Below are positions 46,014-56,533 of a DNA stretch of 64,000 nt, piece after piece. The first letter of the stretch is position 1. Each line of letters begins with the position of its first letter. The DNA comes from Microbacterium sp. 67-17 (GTDB taxonomy: Bacteria; Actinomycetota; Actinomycetes; Actinomycetales; Microbacteriaceae). Position numbers and translations under genes: made by a program. The stretch is from positions 1 through 64,000 of the forward strand of contig NZ_MKTR01000013.1 in the NCBI RefSeq assembly GCF_001898325.1. Direction: 5' to 3'. The notes beneath the pieces were generated by a model. The model saw only the letters and a program-made list of their open reading frames with translations, was not told where the DNA came from and did no database searches.

Positions 46014-47305
46014 CTGTCGCGCCGACCCCTGTCCGGCGTCAGCCTCCGCTCGGTCGGGACTTCGGCAAGCTCTGGACTGCTGCAGCATTCAGTAACCTCG
46101 CCGACGGCGTGGGGCGCACGGCGGTGCCTCTCATCGCGACGACGCTGACGCGAGACCCGGTCGCCATTGCCGCGGTGGGCGCGCTGGCCTTCGTTCCCTG
46201 GCTGTTCTTCGGGCTCCCGGCGGGCATGATCGTCGACCAGTTCGATCGACGCCGGGTCATGGCCTCGGCGAACGTGCTGCGCGGCGGCGTCGCGGTTGCA
46301 CTTGCCGCTCTGACCGCGACCGGCCAGCTCCAGCTGTGGCACCTGTTGGTCGCGACTGTGGTGTTCGGCATTGGAGAGACTCTGTTTGACAATGCGACGA
46401 ACGCCGTGATCCCCTCGCTGGTCGGTAGGCCGGGGCTGGACCGCGCGAACAGCCGCATCCAGGCTGCGCAGATCACCATCGACAGTTTCGTCGCCCAGCC
46501 CATCGCGGGTGTCTTGTTCGCGATCTCGCTCGTGCTCCCGCTCTGGGTCGGCTCGGCGGGGTATCTGATCCCGATCGTCTTGGCGTTGATGCTGCCGCTC
46601 TCCGCTGCCCACGCGCTTCGCGGGTCGGCCGCAGATGCAGCATTTGCGACCGACGAGGTGGCGGTGCCGGGTGAGCGGCTTCCTGCCTCCGACACCCCGC
46701 GGGTCTCGACCAAGGATGCAGCGCTGTACCTCTGGCGCCACCGCTACCTGCGCGCTCTCGTGGTGTTCACCTCGATCCTCGGCGGCGCATTCTCCTTCGC
46801 GCAGGCGCCGACGATTCTCTACTTCCTCGAGACCCAAGGTGTGGCGCCTGCGGCGATCGGCTTCGTCACCGCAGGAATCGGAGCCGGCGCGCTGCTGGGC
46901 TCACTGGTCGCTCCCGCACTTGTGCGCCGATTCGGTCGCGGCGCCGTCATGCTGGGTGCGAATCTCGGTGCAGGGGTGTGTCTGGCACTCGTGGGGATCG
47001 CCCCCGAAGTCGTCAGTGCGATCGTCGCCTACGCGGGAATGGCGTTCGCGGTGTCGCTGTGGAACGTCCCCTGGGGAGCGCTGCGGCAGATGATCATTCC
47101 CGGCGACATTTTCGGGCGGGTGCTCGGGATCATTCGGAGTGTCACGTGGGGGCTGTTTCCGATCGCCACGATGCTCGGCGGTCTGGTCGCGCGCGTGGAC
47201 CTTCGCCTCCCGTACGTCATCGCCGCAGCCGTGACGATCATCGCTGCCCTCGCCGCTGCGCGACTTCTTCTGGCAGCCAGCCGGGTGTCACCGCACGAGG
47301 AGTGA
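46010..47305 (+). CDS. MFS transporter (drug/siderophore-exporter type)
   Basis: 431 aa with about 12 membrane segments. Its start region [27 protein letters not shown] and the loop [23 protein letters not shown] (MFS motif A) are typical of the MFS_3/EntS-like branch, as is [26 protein letters not shown] near the C-terminus. It probably exports a drug or metabolite. It is the last gene of the regulator/small-ORF/transporter operon under the TTTGCAAA operator. Confidence 0.88.
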   Translation: MTVAPTPVRRQPPLGRDFGKLWTAAAFSNLADGVGRTAVPLIATTLTRDPVAIAAVGALAFVPWLFFGLPAGMIVDQFDRRRVMASANVLRGGVAVALAALTATGQLQLWHLLVATVVFGIGETLFDNATNAVIPSLVGRPGLDRANSRIQAAQITIDSFVAQPIAGVLFAISLVLPLWVGSAGYLIPIVLALMLPLSAAHALRGSAADAAFATDEVAVPGERLPASDTPRVSTKDAALYLWRHRYLRALVVFTSILGGAFSFAQAPTILYFLETQGVAPAAIGFVTAGIGAGALLGSLVAPALVRRFGRGAVMLGANLGAGVCLALVGIAPEVVSAIVAYAGMAFAVSLWNVPWGALRQMIIPGDIFGRVLGIIRSVTWGLFPIATMLGGLVARVDLRLPYVIAAAVTIIAALAAARLLLAASRVSPHEE

Positions 47306-47311
47306 TCTCAG

Positions 47312-47563
47312 TCAGGAGAACTCGTCGTCGGGATCGTGGTGCACGACCGCCTCGCCGTCGGCGCCGAGAGTCACGATCACGCCGGTGTCCAGTTCCGCGA
47401 TCGGTCGACCCTCGAGCCACGTGAGCGTCCAGCGCGGCGTCGGTTCCTGAGCGAGCTGCCCGGCAGAGATCAGGTCTTCGACAGCGGCGATCTGGGCGCG
47501 CAGTACCTCGGGTACGGCCTGCGGAGGTTCCGCACCCAGAGGCCAGCGGGTTCCGAGCTGCAT
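47312..47563 (-). CDS. Small hypothetical protein downstream of valS
   Basis: 83 aa, acidic. The start ATG 47563 follows the valS stop by one base (TGACATG), so it is translated after valS. TWLEGRPIAELDTGVIVTLGADGEAVVHHDPDDE is a small beta-rich end, preceded by a helix (VPEVLRAQIAAVEDLISAGQ). Not assigned to a family. An upstream in-frame start would overlap valS by 47 nt. Confidence 0.6.
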   Translation of the reverse strand: MQLGTRWPLGAEPPQAVPEVLRAQIAAVEDLISAGQLAQEPTPRWTLTWLEGRPIAELDTGVIVTLGADGEAVVHHDPDDEFS

Positions 47564-47564
47564 G

Positions 47565-50132
47565 TCAGACCTCTCCGAGTTCGATGGCTGCGACGGTCGT
47601 GCTGTCGGCATCCGTGTAGCTGATCGTGTCGATTCGACCCACGGCTTTCAGGTCGCCCTCTGCCGTGCGCAGTCGCTCCACCGTCGCCGCGGGCGCACCG
47701 AGCGTGATCGAGGTGACGGGCGTCTTCTGGGAAGCCTTCGCCTCGGTCTTCGCGCGACGGATGCCGATGAGTGCCTCACCGACAGCGGTGAGCACGGCCG
47801 GGTCGCCCTCGATGCCGAGCGGCTCGGGCCATGCTGCCGTGTGAATCGAGCCCTCCTCGAACCACGACCAGGCTTCTTCTGCAGCGAAGGAAACGACGGG
47901 CGCCAGCAGGCGCAACTGCGTCGACAGTGCGATACGCAGTGCGAGGGCAGCGGATGCCTGGCCGACGTCCGTCTGGTCGTAGGCGCGCTCCTTGACCAGT
48001 TCGAGGTAGTCGTCGCAGAACGTCCAGAAGAACGACTCGGTGAGCTCCAGTGCGCGGGCGTGATCGTAGGAATCCAGCGCTGCCGTAGCATCGCGCACGA
48101 CGCCATCGAGCGTCGCGAGCATCGAAGCGTCCAGCGCATGCGTGATCTGCGCGCCCTCGGGGACCGGGAACGAGAGGACGAACTTCGCGGCGTTGAGGAT
48201 CTTGATCGCCAGGCGTCGACCGATCTTGATCTGCGTCGGGTTCTGCGGGTCGAACGCGGCATCCGTGCCCAGACGGCTGGATGCCGCCCAGTAGCGCACG
48301 GCATCTGAACCGTGCTGTTCCAGGATGTCGGCAGGCGTCACCACGTTGCCCTTGGACTTGGACATCTTCTTACGGTCGGGGTCCACGATGAACCCTGAGA
48401 TCGCCGCGTCAGTCCACGGCGCGCGGCCGTCTTCGAGCGCGCTGCGCAGCATCGTCGAGAACAGCCAGGTGCGAATGATGTCTTGGCCCTGCGGACGCAG
48501 GTCGAAGGGCGCGACGAGATCCCACAGCTCGGGGTCGCGCTCCCAGCCGCCGGCCAGCTGAGGCGTGAGCGACGAGGTGGCCCAGGTGTCGAAGATGTCG
48601 CGCTCTCCCTCAAAACCGCCGGGGACGCCGCGCTGAACCTCGGTATATCCCGGGGGAACGTCGGTGGTGGGGTCGACGGGAAGCTGGTCGTGAGTGGGAA
48701 GCAGCACGCGGTCGTAGTCGCGCTCACCGTTCTCGTCGAGGCCGTACCAGACCGGGATCGGCACGCCGAAGAACCGCTGGCGCGAGACGAGCCAGTCGCC
48801 GGTGAGGCCGCCGACCCAGTTCTCGTATCGCACACGCATGAAGTCCGGATGCCACGACAGCTCCTTGCCGAGGGCAATGAGCTTCTCGCGCAGTGCCTCG
48901 TCGCGGGCACCGTTGCGGATGTACCACTGGCGCGTCGAGACGATCTCGAGCGGCCGGTCGCCCTTCTCGAAGAACTTCACTGCGTGCGTGAAGGGCTTGG
49001 GTTCGCCGATCAACTCACCCGACTCCTGCAGCAGCTCGACGACGCGCTTCTTGGCGCTGAAGACCGTCTTGCCGGCGAGCTCCGCGTAGGCGGCACGCGC
49101 GGCATCCGTCGTCATGACCTCGGGAGCCTCGGCGATGATGCGGCCGTCCATTCCGATGATCGTGCGGTTCGGGAGGTCGAGCTCGCGCCACCAGATGATG
49201 TCGGTGACGTCGCCGAAGGTGCAGATCATCGCGATGCCGGAACCCTTGTCGGGCTGGGCGAGCGGATGAGGCAGCACCGGCACTTCGACCCCGAACAGCG
49301 GTGTGCGCACGGTCGTTCCAAACGCGGGCTGGTAGCGCTCGTCATCGGGGTGTGCAACCAGCGCGACACACGCGGCAAGCAGTTCGGGACGCGTGGTCTC
49401 GATGTGGATGTCGCCGCTGCCGTCGCTCTTGTGGAAGGCGAGACGGTGGTACGCGGCGGGCTGCTCGCGGTCTTCGAGTTCTGCCTGCGCGATCGCGGAG
49501 CGGAAGTCGATGTCCCACAGGGTGGGGGCGAGCGACTGGTAGGCCTCGCCGCGCTCGAGGTTGCGCAGGAACGCGAGTTGGCTTGTGCGCATCGTCTCGT
49601 CCGAGATCGTGCGGTAGGTCTGGGTCCAGTCGACCGAGAGCCCCAGCATCCGCCACAGGTCTTCGAAGTGCTTCTCGTCTTCGACCGTGAGCTTCTCGCA
49701 CAGCTCGATGAAGTTGCGGCGGCTGATCGGCACCTGGTCAGCGGCCTTGCTGCTCTTGTTGTCACCACCCTCGTACGGGGGAGTGAAGTCGGCGTCATAC
49801 GGCAGCGAGGGGTCGCAGCGGACCCCGTAGTAATTCTGCACGCGGCGTTCGGTGGGAAGCCCGTTGTCGTCCCAGCCCATCGGATAGAACACGGTCTTGC
49901 CCCGCATCCGTTCGAAGCGCACCTTCACGTCGGTGTGGGTGTAGCTGAACACGTGGCCGATGTGGAGCGACCCGGATGCGGTGGGCGGGGGAGTGTCGAC
50001 CGAGTAGACCCCAGCTCGACCGACCGCCGCAGCGCGAGCGCGGTCGAAGCCGTACGTGCCGGCATCCGTCCAGGCCGCATCCCACTTCCGCTCGAGACCT
50101 TCGAGGGCGGGCTTATCGGGAACTGCGGCCAT
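47565..50132 (-). CDS. valS: Valyl-tRNA synthetase
   Basis: 855 aa class I synthetase. The HIGH-type motif is PPTASGSLHIGHVFSY (about residues 51-66) and the KMSKS loop is DRKKMSKSKGNVV. An editing domain (CP1) spans about 190-330. The C-terminal part is shorter than in E. coli and lacks a clear long coiled-coil arm, as in several Actinobacteria. GGAGACC precedes ATG 50132. TAGAAT around 50195-50200 is a probable -10 box, giving a leader of about 55-60 nt. No T-box was found for this gene. Confidence 0.95.
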   Translation of the reverse strand: MAAVPDKPALEGLERKWDAAWTDAGTYGFDRARAAAVGRAGVYSVDTPPPTASGSLHIGHVFSYTHTDVKVRFERMRGKTVFYPMGWDDNGLPTERRVQNYYGVRCDPSLPYDADFTPPYEGGDNKSSKAADQVPISRRNFIELCEKLTVEDEKHFEDLWRMLGLSVDWTQTYRTISDETMRTSQLAFLRNLERGEAYQSLAPTLWDIDFRSAIAQAELEDREQPAAYHRLAFHKSDGSGDIHIETTRPELLAACVALVAHPDDERYQPAFGTTVRTPLFGVEVPVLPHPLAQPDKGSGIAMICTFGDVTDIIWWRELDLPNRTIIGMDGRIIAEAPEVMTTDAARAAYAELAGKTVFSAKKRVVELLQESGELIGEPKPFTHAVKFFEKGDRPLEIVSTRQWYIRNGARDEALREKLIALGKELSWHPDFMRVRYENWVGGLTGDWLVSRQRFFGVPIPVWYGLDENGERDYDRVLLPTHDQLPVDPTTDVPPGYTEVQRGVPGGFEGERDIFDTWATSSLTPQLAGGWERDPELWDLVAPFDLRPQGQDIIRTWLFSTMLRSALEDGRAPWTDAAISGFIVDPDRKKMSKSKGNVVTPADILEQHGSDAVRYWAASSRLGTDAAFDPQNPTQIKIGRRLAIKILNAAKFVLSFPVPEGAQITHALDASMLATLDGVVRDATAALDSYDHARALELTESFFWTFCDDYLELVKERAYDQTDVGQASAALALRIALSTQLRLLAPVVSFAAEEAWSWFEEGSIHTAAWPEPLGIEGDPAVLTAVGEALIGIRRAKTEAKASQKTPVTSITLGAPAATVERLRTAEGDLKAVGRIDTISYTDADSTTVAAIELGEV

Positions 50133-50238
50133 GGGGTCTCCTTGGGCGATATGTGCGGCACTGTGTGAGCGTGCCTGAGTGTGGGATACGCCTCGATTCT
50201 ACTGGCCGCGGCGCGGAGAGCACGGGTCCCCAGCGCGC

Positions 50239-50276
50239 GAGAATTCGCTCCGGCGCCGAGAATCCGCTCGGGCGCC
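50239..50276. repeat. Two adjacent 19-bp tandem repeats upstream of valS
   Basis: GAGAATTCGCTCCGGCGCC is followed directly by GAGAATCCGCTCGGGCGCC (17 of 19 identical). They lie in the 206-bp gap between the GNAT gene end and valS, upstream of the valS -10 box on the minus strand. Possibly a regulatory duplication or a slippage product. Confidence 0.6.
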
Positions 50277-50338
50277 GCACGCCGGGCGCCGGATCGGATT
50301 GTCACGGGGCGCGGGCACGGGGCGAGGGCCGCGCCGGG

Positions 50339-50905
50339 TCAGGGAGACGGATGCCGAGAGCGCCAGCCCTCGCGCGTGATGGCGAACGCCAGATGTGGCA
50401 TGTCGATGTCGCGGTAGCGCTTGATGAAACGCTCGCGGACCGTCATCCCGAGCCGGATCGCGACGTTCATCGACGCGAGGTTGGTGTCGCGCACGATCGC
50501 GTAGATCGCAGGTGCATCGAGGTGCGCGAAGCCCCAGTCGACGCACGCGGATGCCGCCTCTGTCGCGTATCCGTGGCCCCAGAGCTCTCGAAGCAGGTGG
50601 TAGCCCACCTCGACGACCTCCGCTGCACCCACGCGCTGGATCGTCAGCCCGCAGTCGCCGATGACCTCGCCGGTCTCGGCATCCGTCAGCGCCCAGAGCC
50701 CGAACCCCCGGTCCCGATAGCGGCGGACCTGTCCCTCGATCCAGTCGGCAGTCTCGGCCGGCGAGAACCCGTGTTCGTAGGCGGCCATAGCGACCTCGTC
50801 ACCCAGAACCCGGTGCAGCGCCGTCGTGTCGTGCGGCATGAGTTCGCGAAGCGACAGGCGTGGCGTCCGAATGCCGTCAAACGTCGCAGTTCCCGCCTCG
50901 CTCAT
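50339..50905 (-). CDS. GNAT-family N-acetyltransferase (RimJ/RimL type)
   Basis: 188 aa. TPRLSLRELMPHDTTALHRVLGD is the N-terminal signature. The acetyl-CoA loop region is VEVGYHLLRELWGHGYATEA, and ASMNVAIRLGMTVRERFIK is the last core block. It probably acetylates an amine of a protein or small molecule. ATG 50905 overlaps the stop of the pentapeptide gene (ATGA), so the two are coupled. Confidence 0.85.
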   Translation of the reverse strand: MSEAGTATFDGIRTPRLSLRELMPHDTTALHRVLGDEVAMAAYEHGFSPAETADWIEGQVRRYRDRGFGLWALTDAETGEVIGDCGLTIQRVGAAEVVEVGYHLLRELWGHGYATEAASACVDWGFAHLDAPAIYAIVRDTNLASMNVAIRLGMTVRERFIKRYRDIDMPHLAFAITREGWRSRHPSP

Positions 50906-51564
50906 TCGAGCACCCGGATGCCGAGAGCTGTCGCGAAGGCGACCGCGTGCTGTTCGGCCTGGCGGATGGCGAGCGTCGCGCCGCTGAGGCCAGCTGGGTC
51001 GGTGAACGAGAGGGCCTCGAGACCACGGAGATCGAGGTTGTTGCTGCGTACGCTGCGACAGTCGACCTCGTCGGCGTGGCATCCGGAGAACTGCACGCGA
51101 TCGAGGGAGGCCTCGGGCAGGTCAAGCGAGCCGAACCGGCAGTCCACGAACCGAACATCGCTGAGCGTCGCGAGAGCGAGGTTCGCGTAGTCGATCCGCA
51201 AACCGCGGAACTCGACACTGTCGAGCTCGGCACCGCTGAGTTCGAGGGTCGCAAGCCGGCCACCGTCGATCGTGACGGTGCGCCAGGCGCTGCCCGGTGC
51301 GATCAACCGCGTCGCACGGATGCCGCTGATCAGCACATCGCGCAGGGATGCGCCCGTCAGGGTGAAGATATCGAGGTCAGCATCCGGGATGGCGCACTCG
51401 GCGATTCGGCTGAAAGATGCGTCCACGTCGCCGTGAAGCGGGGAGAGCCGCGCGCCGAAGAGCTCATCGTGTCCCGTCAGCGTTTCCGCAGGCTCAAGCA
51501 CCCGCGGCAGGTCAGGGCTGCTGACGCGCGGAGGCAGTGGACCGGTGGATCGAGAGCGAGGCAC
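50902..51564 (-). CDS. Pentapeptide-repeat protein
   Basis: 220 aa. The central part shows A(D/N)LxF-like steps such as LSGAELDSVEFRGLRIDYANLALATLSDVRFVDCRFGSLDLPEASLDRVQFSGC, forming a right-handed quadrilateral beta-helix. Some pentapeptide proteins mimic DNA and protect gyrase (MfpA/Qnr), but this one is not clearly of that type and the role is unknown. TAGGGT lies 6 nt before GTG 51564. Transcribed divergently from the ileS T-box. Confidence 0.8.
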   Translation of the reverse strand: MPRSRSTGPLPPRVSSPDLPRVLEPAETLTGHDELFGARLSPLHGDVDASFSRIAECAIPDADLDIFTLTGASLRDVLISGIRATRLIAPGSAWRTVTIDGGRLATLELSGAELDSVEFRGLRIDYANLALATLSDVRFVDCRFGSLDLPEASLDRVQFSGCHADEVDCRSVRSNNLDLRGLEALSFTDPAGLSGATLAIRQAEQHAVAFATALGIRVLE

Positions 51565-51584
51565 GAATCCACCCTAGGCGCCGC

Positions 51585-51775
51585 TAGAATTGAGCAATCA
51601 GCACCGATCCGGCTATCACCGGGGAGCTCTCGGAAGAACGGTCCCGCGAGGGGCTCAGTAGAACCGAGCGGGTCAGGCCCGTCATAGCCGCAGTGAGAGG
51701 GGCTAGGCCGGACGCAGACCGGACTGGCACGCAGGGTGGTACCGCGGCTTACGAGAGTCGTCCCGGCGGATGATG
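51585..51775 (+). ncRNA. T-box riboswitch (ultrashort stem I, tRNA-Ile) in the ileS leader
   Basis: A -10 box TAGAAT (51585-51590) is followed by a short stem-loop, CCGG-CTATCA-CCGG, displaying the specifier ATC (51615-51617). A long linker with further stems comes next. The T-box sequence AGGGTGGTACCGCG (51733-51746) carries UGGU, which can pair with ACCA of uncharged tRNA-Ile. There is no terminator T-run, so control is probably translational, as described for actinobacterial ileS T-boxes. When tRNA-Ile is uncharged, the ileS start region should be freed. Confidence 0.92.
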
Positions 51776-51797
51776 TCCGTGACCCTTGCGAGATGAC

Positions 51798-54700
51798 ATG
51801 AGCTACCCCCGCACCTCCGCCTTCGGCCCCGCCGCTGATGTTTCGCCGAGCCCGCGCTTTCCCGCGATCGAGCGCGACGTGCTCGCGTTCTGGAAGCAGG
51901 ACGACACCTTCCGGGCCTCGATCGAGCAGCGCGACGGCGCCGAGGAGTGGGTCTTCTACGACGGTCCCCCGTTTGCCAACGGCCTGCCGCACTATGGGCA
52001 CCTGCTCACTGGTTATGCGAAGGACCTCTTCCCGCGCTTCCAGACCATGCGCGGCAAGAAGGTCGACCGCGTCTTCGGGTGGGACACGCACGGCCTTCCC
52101 GCCGAACTCGAGGCGATGAAGCAGCTCGGCATCACCGAGAAGGCCGAGATCGAGCAGATGGGTATTGCCGCCTTCAACGCGAAGGCGCGTGAGTCGGTGC
52201 TGACGTACACCCACGAGTGGGAGGACTACGTCACCCGCCAAGCGCGCTGGGTCGACTTCGAGCGCGGTTACAAGACTCTCGACACGGGATACATGGAGTC
52301 CGTCCTCTGGGCGTTCAAGAGCCTCTACGACAAGGGGCTCGCGTACGAGGGCTACCGCGTACTGCCCTACTGCTGGCGCGACGAGACCCCGCTGTCCAGC
52401 CACGAGCTGCGCATGGACGACGACGTCTACAAGATGCGTCAAGACCCGTCGGTCACCGTGACCTTCCCGCTGATCGGCGCGAAAGCCGAGGCGCTGGGGC
52501 TCACCGCCGTTCGGGCGCTCGCGTGGACGACGACGCCGTGGACCCTGCCGACCAACCTCGCGTTGGCGGTCGGACCCGACATCCGGTACGTCGTGGCTCC
52601 CGGCGGCCCGAACGGCGCGGCTGATGTTCACCGCGCGCCCGGTGGGGTCGCGGATGACGCCGTCGAGGCGACCGCGCACGAGTACCTGCTCGCCGAAGAC
52701 CTGCTCGCCGGTTACGCGAAGGACCTCGGGTACGAGAGCGCCGACGACGCCCGCGCGGCGGTCTCGCGCAGCATCCTGGGGTCGGAACTCGCCGGCGTCT
52801 CGTACGACCGGCTTTTCGACTACTACGCGGATGCCGAGACCTGGGGCACCCAGAACGCGTGGCAGATCCTCGTTGACGACTACGTCACGACCAGCGACGG
52901 TACCGGCATCGTCCACCAGGCCCCGGCCTACGGCGAAGACGACCAGCGGGTTTCGGAGGCTGCTGGCATCCCGACGATCCTCTCGCTCGACGAGGGGGGC
53001 AAGTTCCTGCCGCAGGTGACGGATGTCGCCGGTGAGCTGTGGATGGACGCCAACCGTCCCCTCATCCGCCTGCTGCGCGATGGCGGCCGGTTGCTGCGCG
53101 AGGCCAGCTACGAACACTCGTACCCGCACTGCTGGCGCTGCCGGAACCCCCTGATCTACAAGGCAGTCTCGAGCTGGTTCGTGCGGGTGACCGAGATCAA
53201 GGACCGCCTGATCGAGCTCAACGAGCAGATCACCTGGGCGCCCGAGAACGTCAAGCACGGGCAGTTCGGCAAGTGGCTCGAGGGTGCACGCGACTGGTCG
53301 ATCAGCCGCAACCGCTACTGGGGTTCGCCGATCCCGATCTGGAAGAGCGACAACCCCGAGTACCCGCGCGTTGACGCTTACGGATCGCTCGACGAGCTCG
53401 AGCGCGACTTCGGCACCCTGCCGCGCAACGAGGCGGGCGCGGTCGACCTGCACCGGCCGTACATCGACGACCTCACACGCCCGAATCCCGACGACCCAAC
53501 CGGGCAATCGATGATGCGCCGCATCGAGGATGTCTTCGACGTGTGGTTCGACTCGGGATCGATGCCGTACGCGCAGGTGCACTACCCGTTCGAGAACCAC
53601 GAGTGGTTCGACGAGCACGCCCCCGCCGACTTCATCGTCGAATACATCGGACAAACGCGCGGCTGGTTCTATGTCATGCACGTGCTCTCGGGGGCCCTCT
53701 TCGACCGGCCCGCCTTCACCGGCGTATCGTGCCACGGCATCGTGCTCGGGTCCGACGGGCAGAAGATGTCGAAGTCACTGCGTAACTACCCCGACGTCTC
53801 GGAAGTGTTCGACCGCGACGGCTCGGATGCCATGCGCTGGTTCCTCATGTCGAGCTCGGTGCTGCGCGGCGGCAACCTGGTCGTCACCGAGGAAGGGATC
53901 CGTGCGGGGGTCCGCGAGTTCCTGTTGCCGCTGTGGAACGCGTGGTACTTCTTCGCCACCTACGCCAACGCGGCGACCGGACCCGACGGCGCCGGATACG
54001 AGGCCTCCTGGCGGACCGACTCGACCGATGTGCTCGACCGCTACATCCTCGCCCTCCTGGGGGACCTCGTCGCCGGAGTCGCCGCAGACCTCGAGGTGCT
54101 CGATTCCACGAGTGCTGCTGAGAAGCTCCGCGACTTCGCCGAGGCGCTCACCAACTGGTACATCCGCCGCTCTCGCGACCGGTTCTGGCTGGGCATCACC
54201 GACGATCCACGCTCACGTGAGGCGTTCGACACCCTCTACACCGTGCTCGAGACGCTCACTCGTGTGGCTGCACCGCTGATCCCGCTGGTCGCCGAGCGCG
54301 TCTGGCAGGGACTCACCGGCGGGCGCAGTGTGCACCTGCAGGACTGGCCGGATCCGGCATCCTTCGCCCCCGCGACCGACATCCGCACCGCAATGGATGC
54401 CGTGCGCGAGGTCTCCAGCGTCGCCAATGCGCTGCGCAAGAAGGAGGGCAAGCGCGTGCGCCTGCCGCTGTCGCGCCTGACCGTCGCAGTCACGGATGCC
54501 GCGGCCCTCGGCCAGTTCGAGGGAATCCTGCGCGATGAACTCAACGTCAAGAGTGTCGAACTCGTCGAGCTCACCGAAGGTCTGGCGGAGTCCTACGGCA
54601 TCAGCCAGCGCCTCGCGGTCAACGCGCGGGCAGCCGGCCCGCGGCTGGGTAAGCAGGTGCAGCACGTCATCGCCGGCGCGAAGGCCGGACTCTGGAGCGA

Positions 54701-55184
54701 AGCGGACGGCGTGGTCGTCGTCGACGGCATCGCCCTCGAGTCCGGCGAGTACGAGCTCACGCTCGAGGCCGGGGGAGTTGCCGAGGGTACGGCGATCGCG
54801 CTGCTCGGCGCTGGCGGGTTCGTCCTGCTCGACACGACCACCACGCCCGAGCTCGAGGCCGAGGGACTCGCGCGTGATGTCATCCGTGCGGTGCAGGACA
54901 CGCGCAAGGCAGCGGGATTCGAGGTGAGCGACCGCATCCGTCTCGAGGTGGAGTTCGAATCTGAAAGTGACGCCGCCGCAGTGGTCGCTGGTTTCGATGC
55001 CGCTGACGTTGCGGGAGAGACGCTAGCTGTGTCCTACGCCATCTATGCACCCGGCGAGCAGACCGTGCTCGAAGACTGGTCGCCCGTCGGCGAGATCGAG
55101 CACACGGAGCGCTTTGCAGCGGGTACCTATGCCAACGCCGGCGGATTCCGCGTGATCGTTGGTAGGGCTGGAGGAAACGCATGA
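51798..55184 (+). CDS. ileS: Isoleucyl-tRNA synthetase
   Basis: 1128 aa. The HIGH-like motif is [16 protein letters not shown] (about residues 57-72) and the KMSKS loop is [17 protein letters not shown]1 editing domain lies between about 190 and 420. The length over 1,050 aa and the HYGH form fit the type 2 enzymes, which are often less sensitive to mupirocin; this is inferred, not tested. ATG 51798 lies at the end of the T-box leader. The stop overlaps folC (ATGA). Confidence 0.95.
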   Translation: MSYPRTSAFGPAADVSPSPRFPAIERDVLAFWKQDDTFRASIEQRDGAEEWVFYDGPPFANGLPHYGHLLTGYAKDLFPRFQTMRGKKVDRVFGWDTHGLPAELEAMKQLGITEKAEIEQMGIAAFNAKARESVLTYTHEWEDYVTRQARWVDFERGYKTLDTGYMESVLWAFKSLYDKGLAYEGYRVLPYCWRDETPLSSHELRMDDDVYKMRQDPSVTVTFPLIGAKAEALGLTAVRALAWTTTPWTLPTNLALAVGPDIRYVVAPGGPNGAADVHRAPGGVADDAVEATAHEYLLAEDLLAGYAKDLGYESADDARAAVSRSILGSELAGVSYDRLFDYYADAETWGTQNAWQILVDDYVTTSDGTGIVHQAPAYGEDDQRVSEAAGIPTILSLDEGGKFLPQVTDVAGELWMDANRPLIRLLRDGGRLLREASYEHSYPHCWRCRNPLIYKAVSSWFVRVTEIKDRLIELNEQITWAPENVKHGQFGKWLEGARDWSISRNRYWGSPIPIWKSDNPEYPRVDAYGSLDELERDFGTLPRNEAGAVDLHRPYIDDLTRPNPDDPTGQSMMRRIEDVFDVWFDSGSMPYAQVHYPFENHEWFDEHAPADFIVEYIGQTRGWFYVMHVLSGALFDRPAFTGVSCHGIVLGSDGQKMSKSLRNYPDVSEVFDRDGSDAMRWFLMSSSVLRGGNLVVTEEGIRAGVREFLLPLWNAWYFFATYANAATGPDGAGYEASWRTDSTDVLDRYILALLGDLVAGVAADLEVLDSTSAAEKLRDFAEALTNWYIRRSRDRFWLGITDDPRSREAFDTLYTVLETLTRVAAPLIPLVAERVWQGLTGGRSVHLQDWPDPASFAPATDIRTAMDAVREVSSVANALRKKEGKRVRLPLSRLTVAVTDAAALGQFEGILRDELNVKSVELVELTEGLAESYGISQRLAVNARAAGPRLGKQVQHVIAGAKAGLWSEADGVVVVDGIALESGEYELTLEAGGVAEGTAIALLGAGGFVLLDTTTTPELEAEGLARDVIRAVQDTRKAAGFEVSDRIRLEVEFESESDAAAVVAGFDAADVAGETLAVSYAIYAPGEQTVLEDWSPVGEIEHTERFAAGTYANAGGFRVIVGRAGGNA

Positions 55185-56533
55185 ACGACCGTGAACGTGC
55201 CGACGCCGTCTACGACATCCTGCTGGCCCGCCAGGGAGAGCAGTGGGTTCAGCCGCGCATCGAGCGCACGCAGAGACTGCTGGACTATCTCGACAACCCG
55301 CAGCGCACGTACCGGGTTGTGCACGTCACCGGCACGAACGGCAAGACGTCGACGAGCCGCATCATCGAGAGCCTCATCCGCGCTCACGGGCTTCGCACGG
55401 GCCTGTTCACCAGCCCGCATCTCGAGCGATTCACCGAGCGCATCCTCATCGATGGGGAGCCGGTGACCGATGGGGCCCTCATTGCAGCTTGGGACGAGAT
55501 CGCCCCGTTCATCGACCTCGTGGATGCCGAGCTCACGGCATCCGGCGATGCGGAACTCACCTTCTTCGAGCTGTTGACGGTGTTGGCGTTCGTCGTATGC
55601 GCCGATGCTCCCGTCGATGTCCTCGTGCTCGAGGTCGGGATGGGCGGGCTCTGGGACTCCACGAACACGGCGGACGGTGACGTCGCCGTGTTCGCGCCGA
55701 TCGACCTCGATCACGCCGCGCGCCTGGGAGACACGATCGAGCAGATCGCGACGGTCAAGGCGGGCATCATCAAGGAGGGCGCGGCTGTCGTGTCAGCGCG
55801 GCAAGCGCCATCAGCTGAGGCTGTGCTGCGCGGACAGGCAGGGAGGCGAGACGCCACGTTCGCGATCGAGGGCGACCAGTTCGCGCTGCAGCAGTCTGCC
55901 CTGGCCGTCGGCGGTCAATTGATCTCGGTCCGGGGGCTTGCCGCCGAATACGCCGATCTGTACCTGCCGCTGTACGGCTCGCACCAGGGCTTCAATGCCG
56001 CGCTGGCGATCGCCGCCGTTGAGGCGCTGATCGGCGGCGGCCGGCAGCCGATTGTCGCAGACGTGCTGGTGGAAGGTCTGTCCAGCGTCACGTCACCGGG
56101 GAGGCTCCAGCTCATCGGCACGGATCCGACGGTTCTCGTCGACGCTGCACACAATCCGCACGGCGCGCGAGCTCTCGCCCAGGCACTCGGCGAATCCTTC
56201 GACTTCGACGAGTGGGCACTGGTGATCGGCGTCCTCTCCGATAAGGATGCCGACGGCATCGTGTCGGCGTTGAGCGAGGTCGCGACGGCGTTCTTCGTCA
56301 CGGCACCCGATTCTGATCGAGCAACGGATGCCGACGTACTGGCCGACCTGCTCGAGGCGCGGGAACTTCCCGTCGCCGTCTTTCCTGAGCTCGAGTCGGC
56401 CGCCGAAGCCGCGAGGACCTGGGCGAGTTCTGCGCCGCGCCGCGCTGTCATCATCACCGGGTCGGTCGTGCTCGCAGGTGAAGCGATCACGCTCTCGGCA
56501 GACAACGAGTGGAAAGCGGGGGCCGGCGCGTGA
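55181..56533 (+). CDS. folC: Folylpolyglutamate synthase / dihydrofolate synthase
   Basis: 450 aa Mur-ligase-like enzyme adding glutamates to folates, and in many bacteria also making dihydrofolate. The ATP loop is [14 protein letters not shown], followed by the [15 protein letters not shown] omega loop. [13 protein letters not shown] and [15 protein letters not shown] complete the signature set. ATG overlaps the ileS stop, and the stop overlaps the DUF4233 gene (GTGA), making it part of a coupled ileS-folC-DUF4233-ndk operon. Confidence 0.94.
   Translation: MNDRERADAVYDILLARQGEQWVQPRIERTQRLLDYLDNPQRTYRVVHVTGTNGKTSTSRIIESLIRAHGLRTGLFTSPHLERFTERILIDGEPVTDGALIAAWDEIAPFIDLVDAELTASGDAELTFFELLTVLAFVVCADAPVDVLVLEVGMGGLWDSTNTADGDVAVFAPIDLDHAARLGDTIEQIATVKAGIIKEGAAVVSARQAPSAEAVLRGQAGRRDATFAIEGDQFALQQSALAVGGQLISVRGLAAEYADLYLPLYGSHQGFNAALAIAAVEALIGGGRQPIVADVLVEGLSSVTSPGRLQLIGTDPTVLVDAAHNPHGARALAQALGESFDFDEWALVIGVLSDKDADGIVSALSEVATAFFVTAPDSDRATDADVLADLLEARELPVAVFPELESAAEAARTWASSAPRRAVIITGSVVLAGEAITLSADNEWKAGAGA

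Noticed and set aside
51477..53735. 752-codon minus-strand open frame
   Set aside because: It lies opposite ileS, whose motifs are unambiguous. Long antisense frames are common at this GC content.
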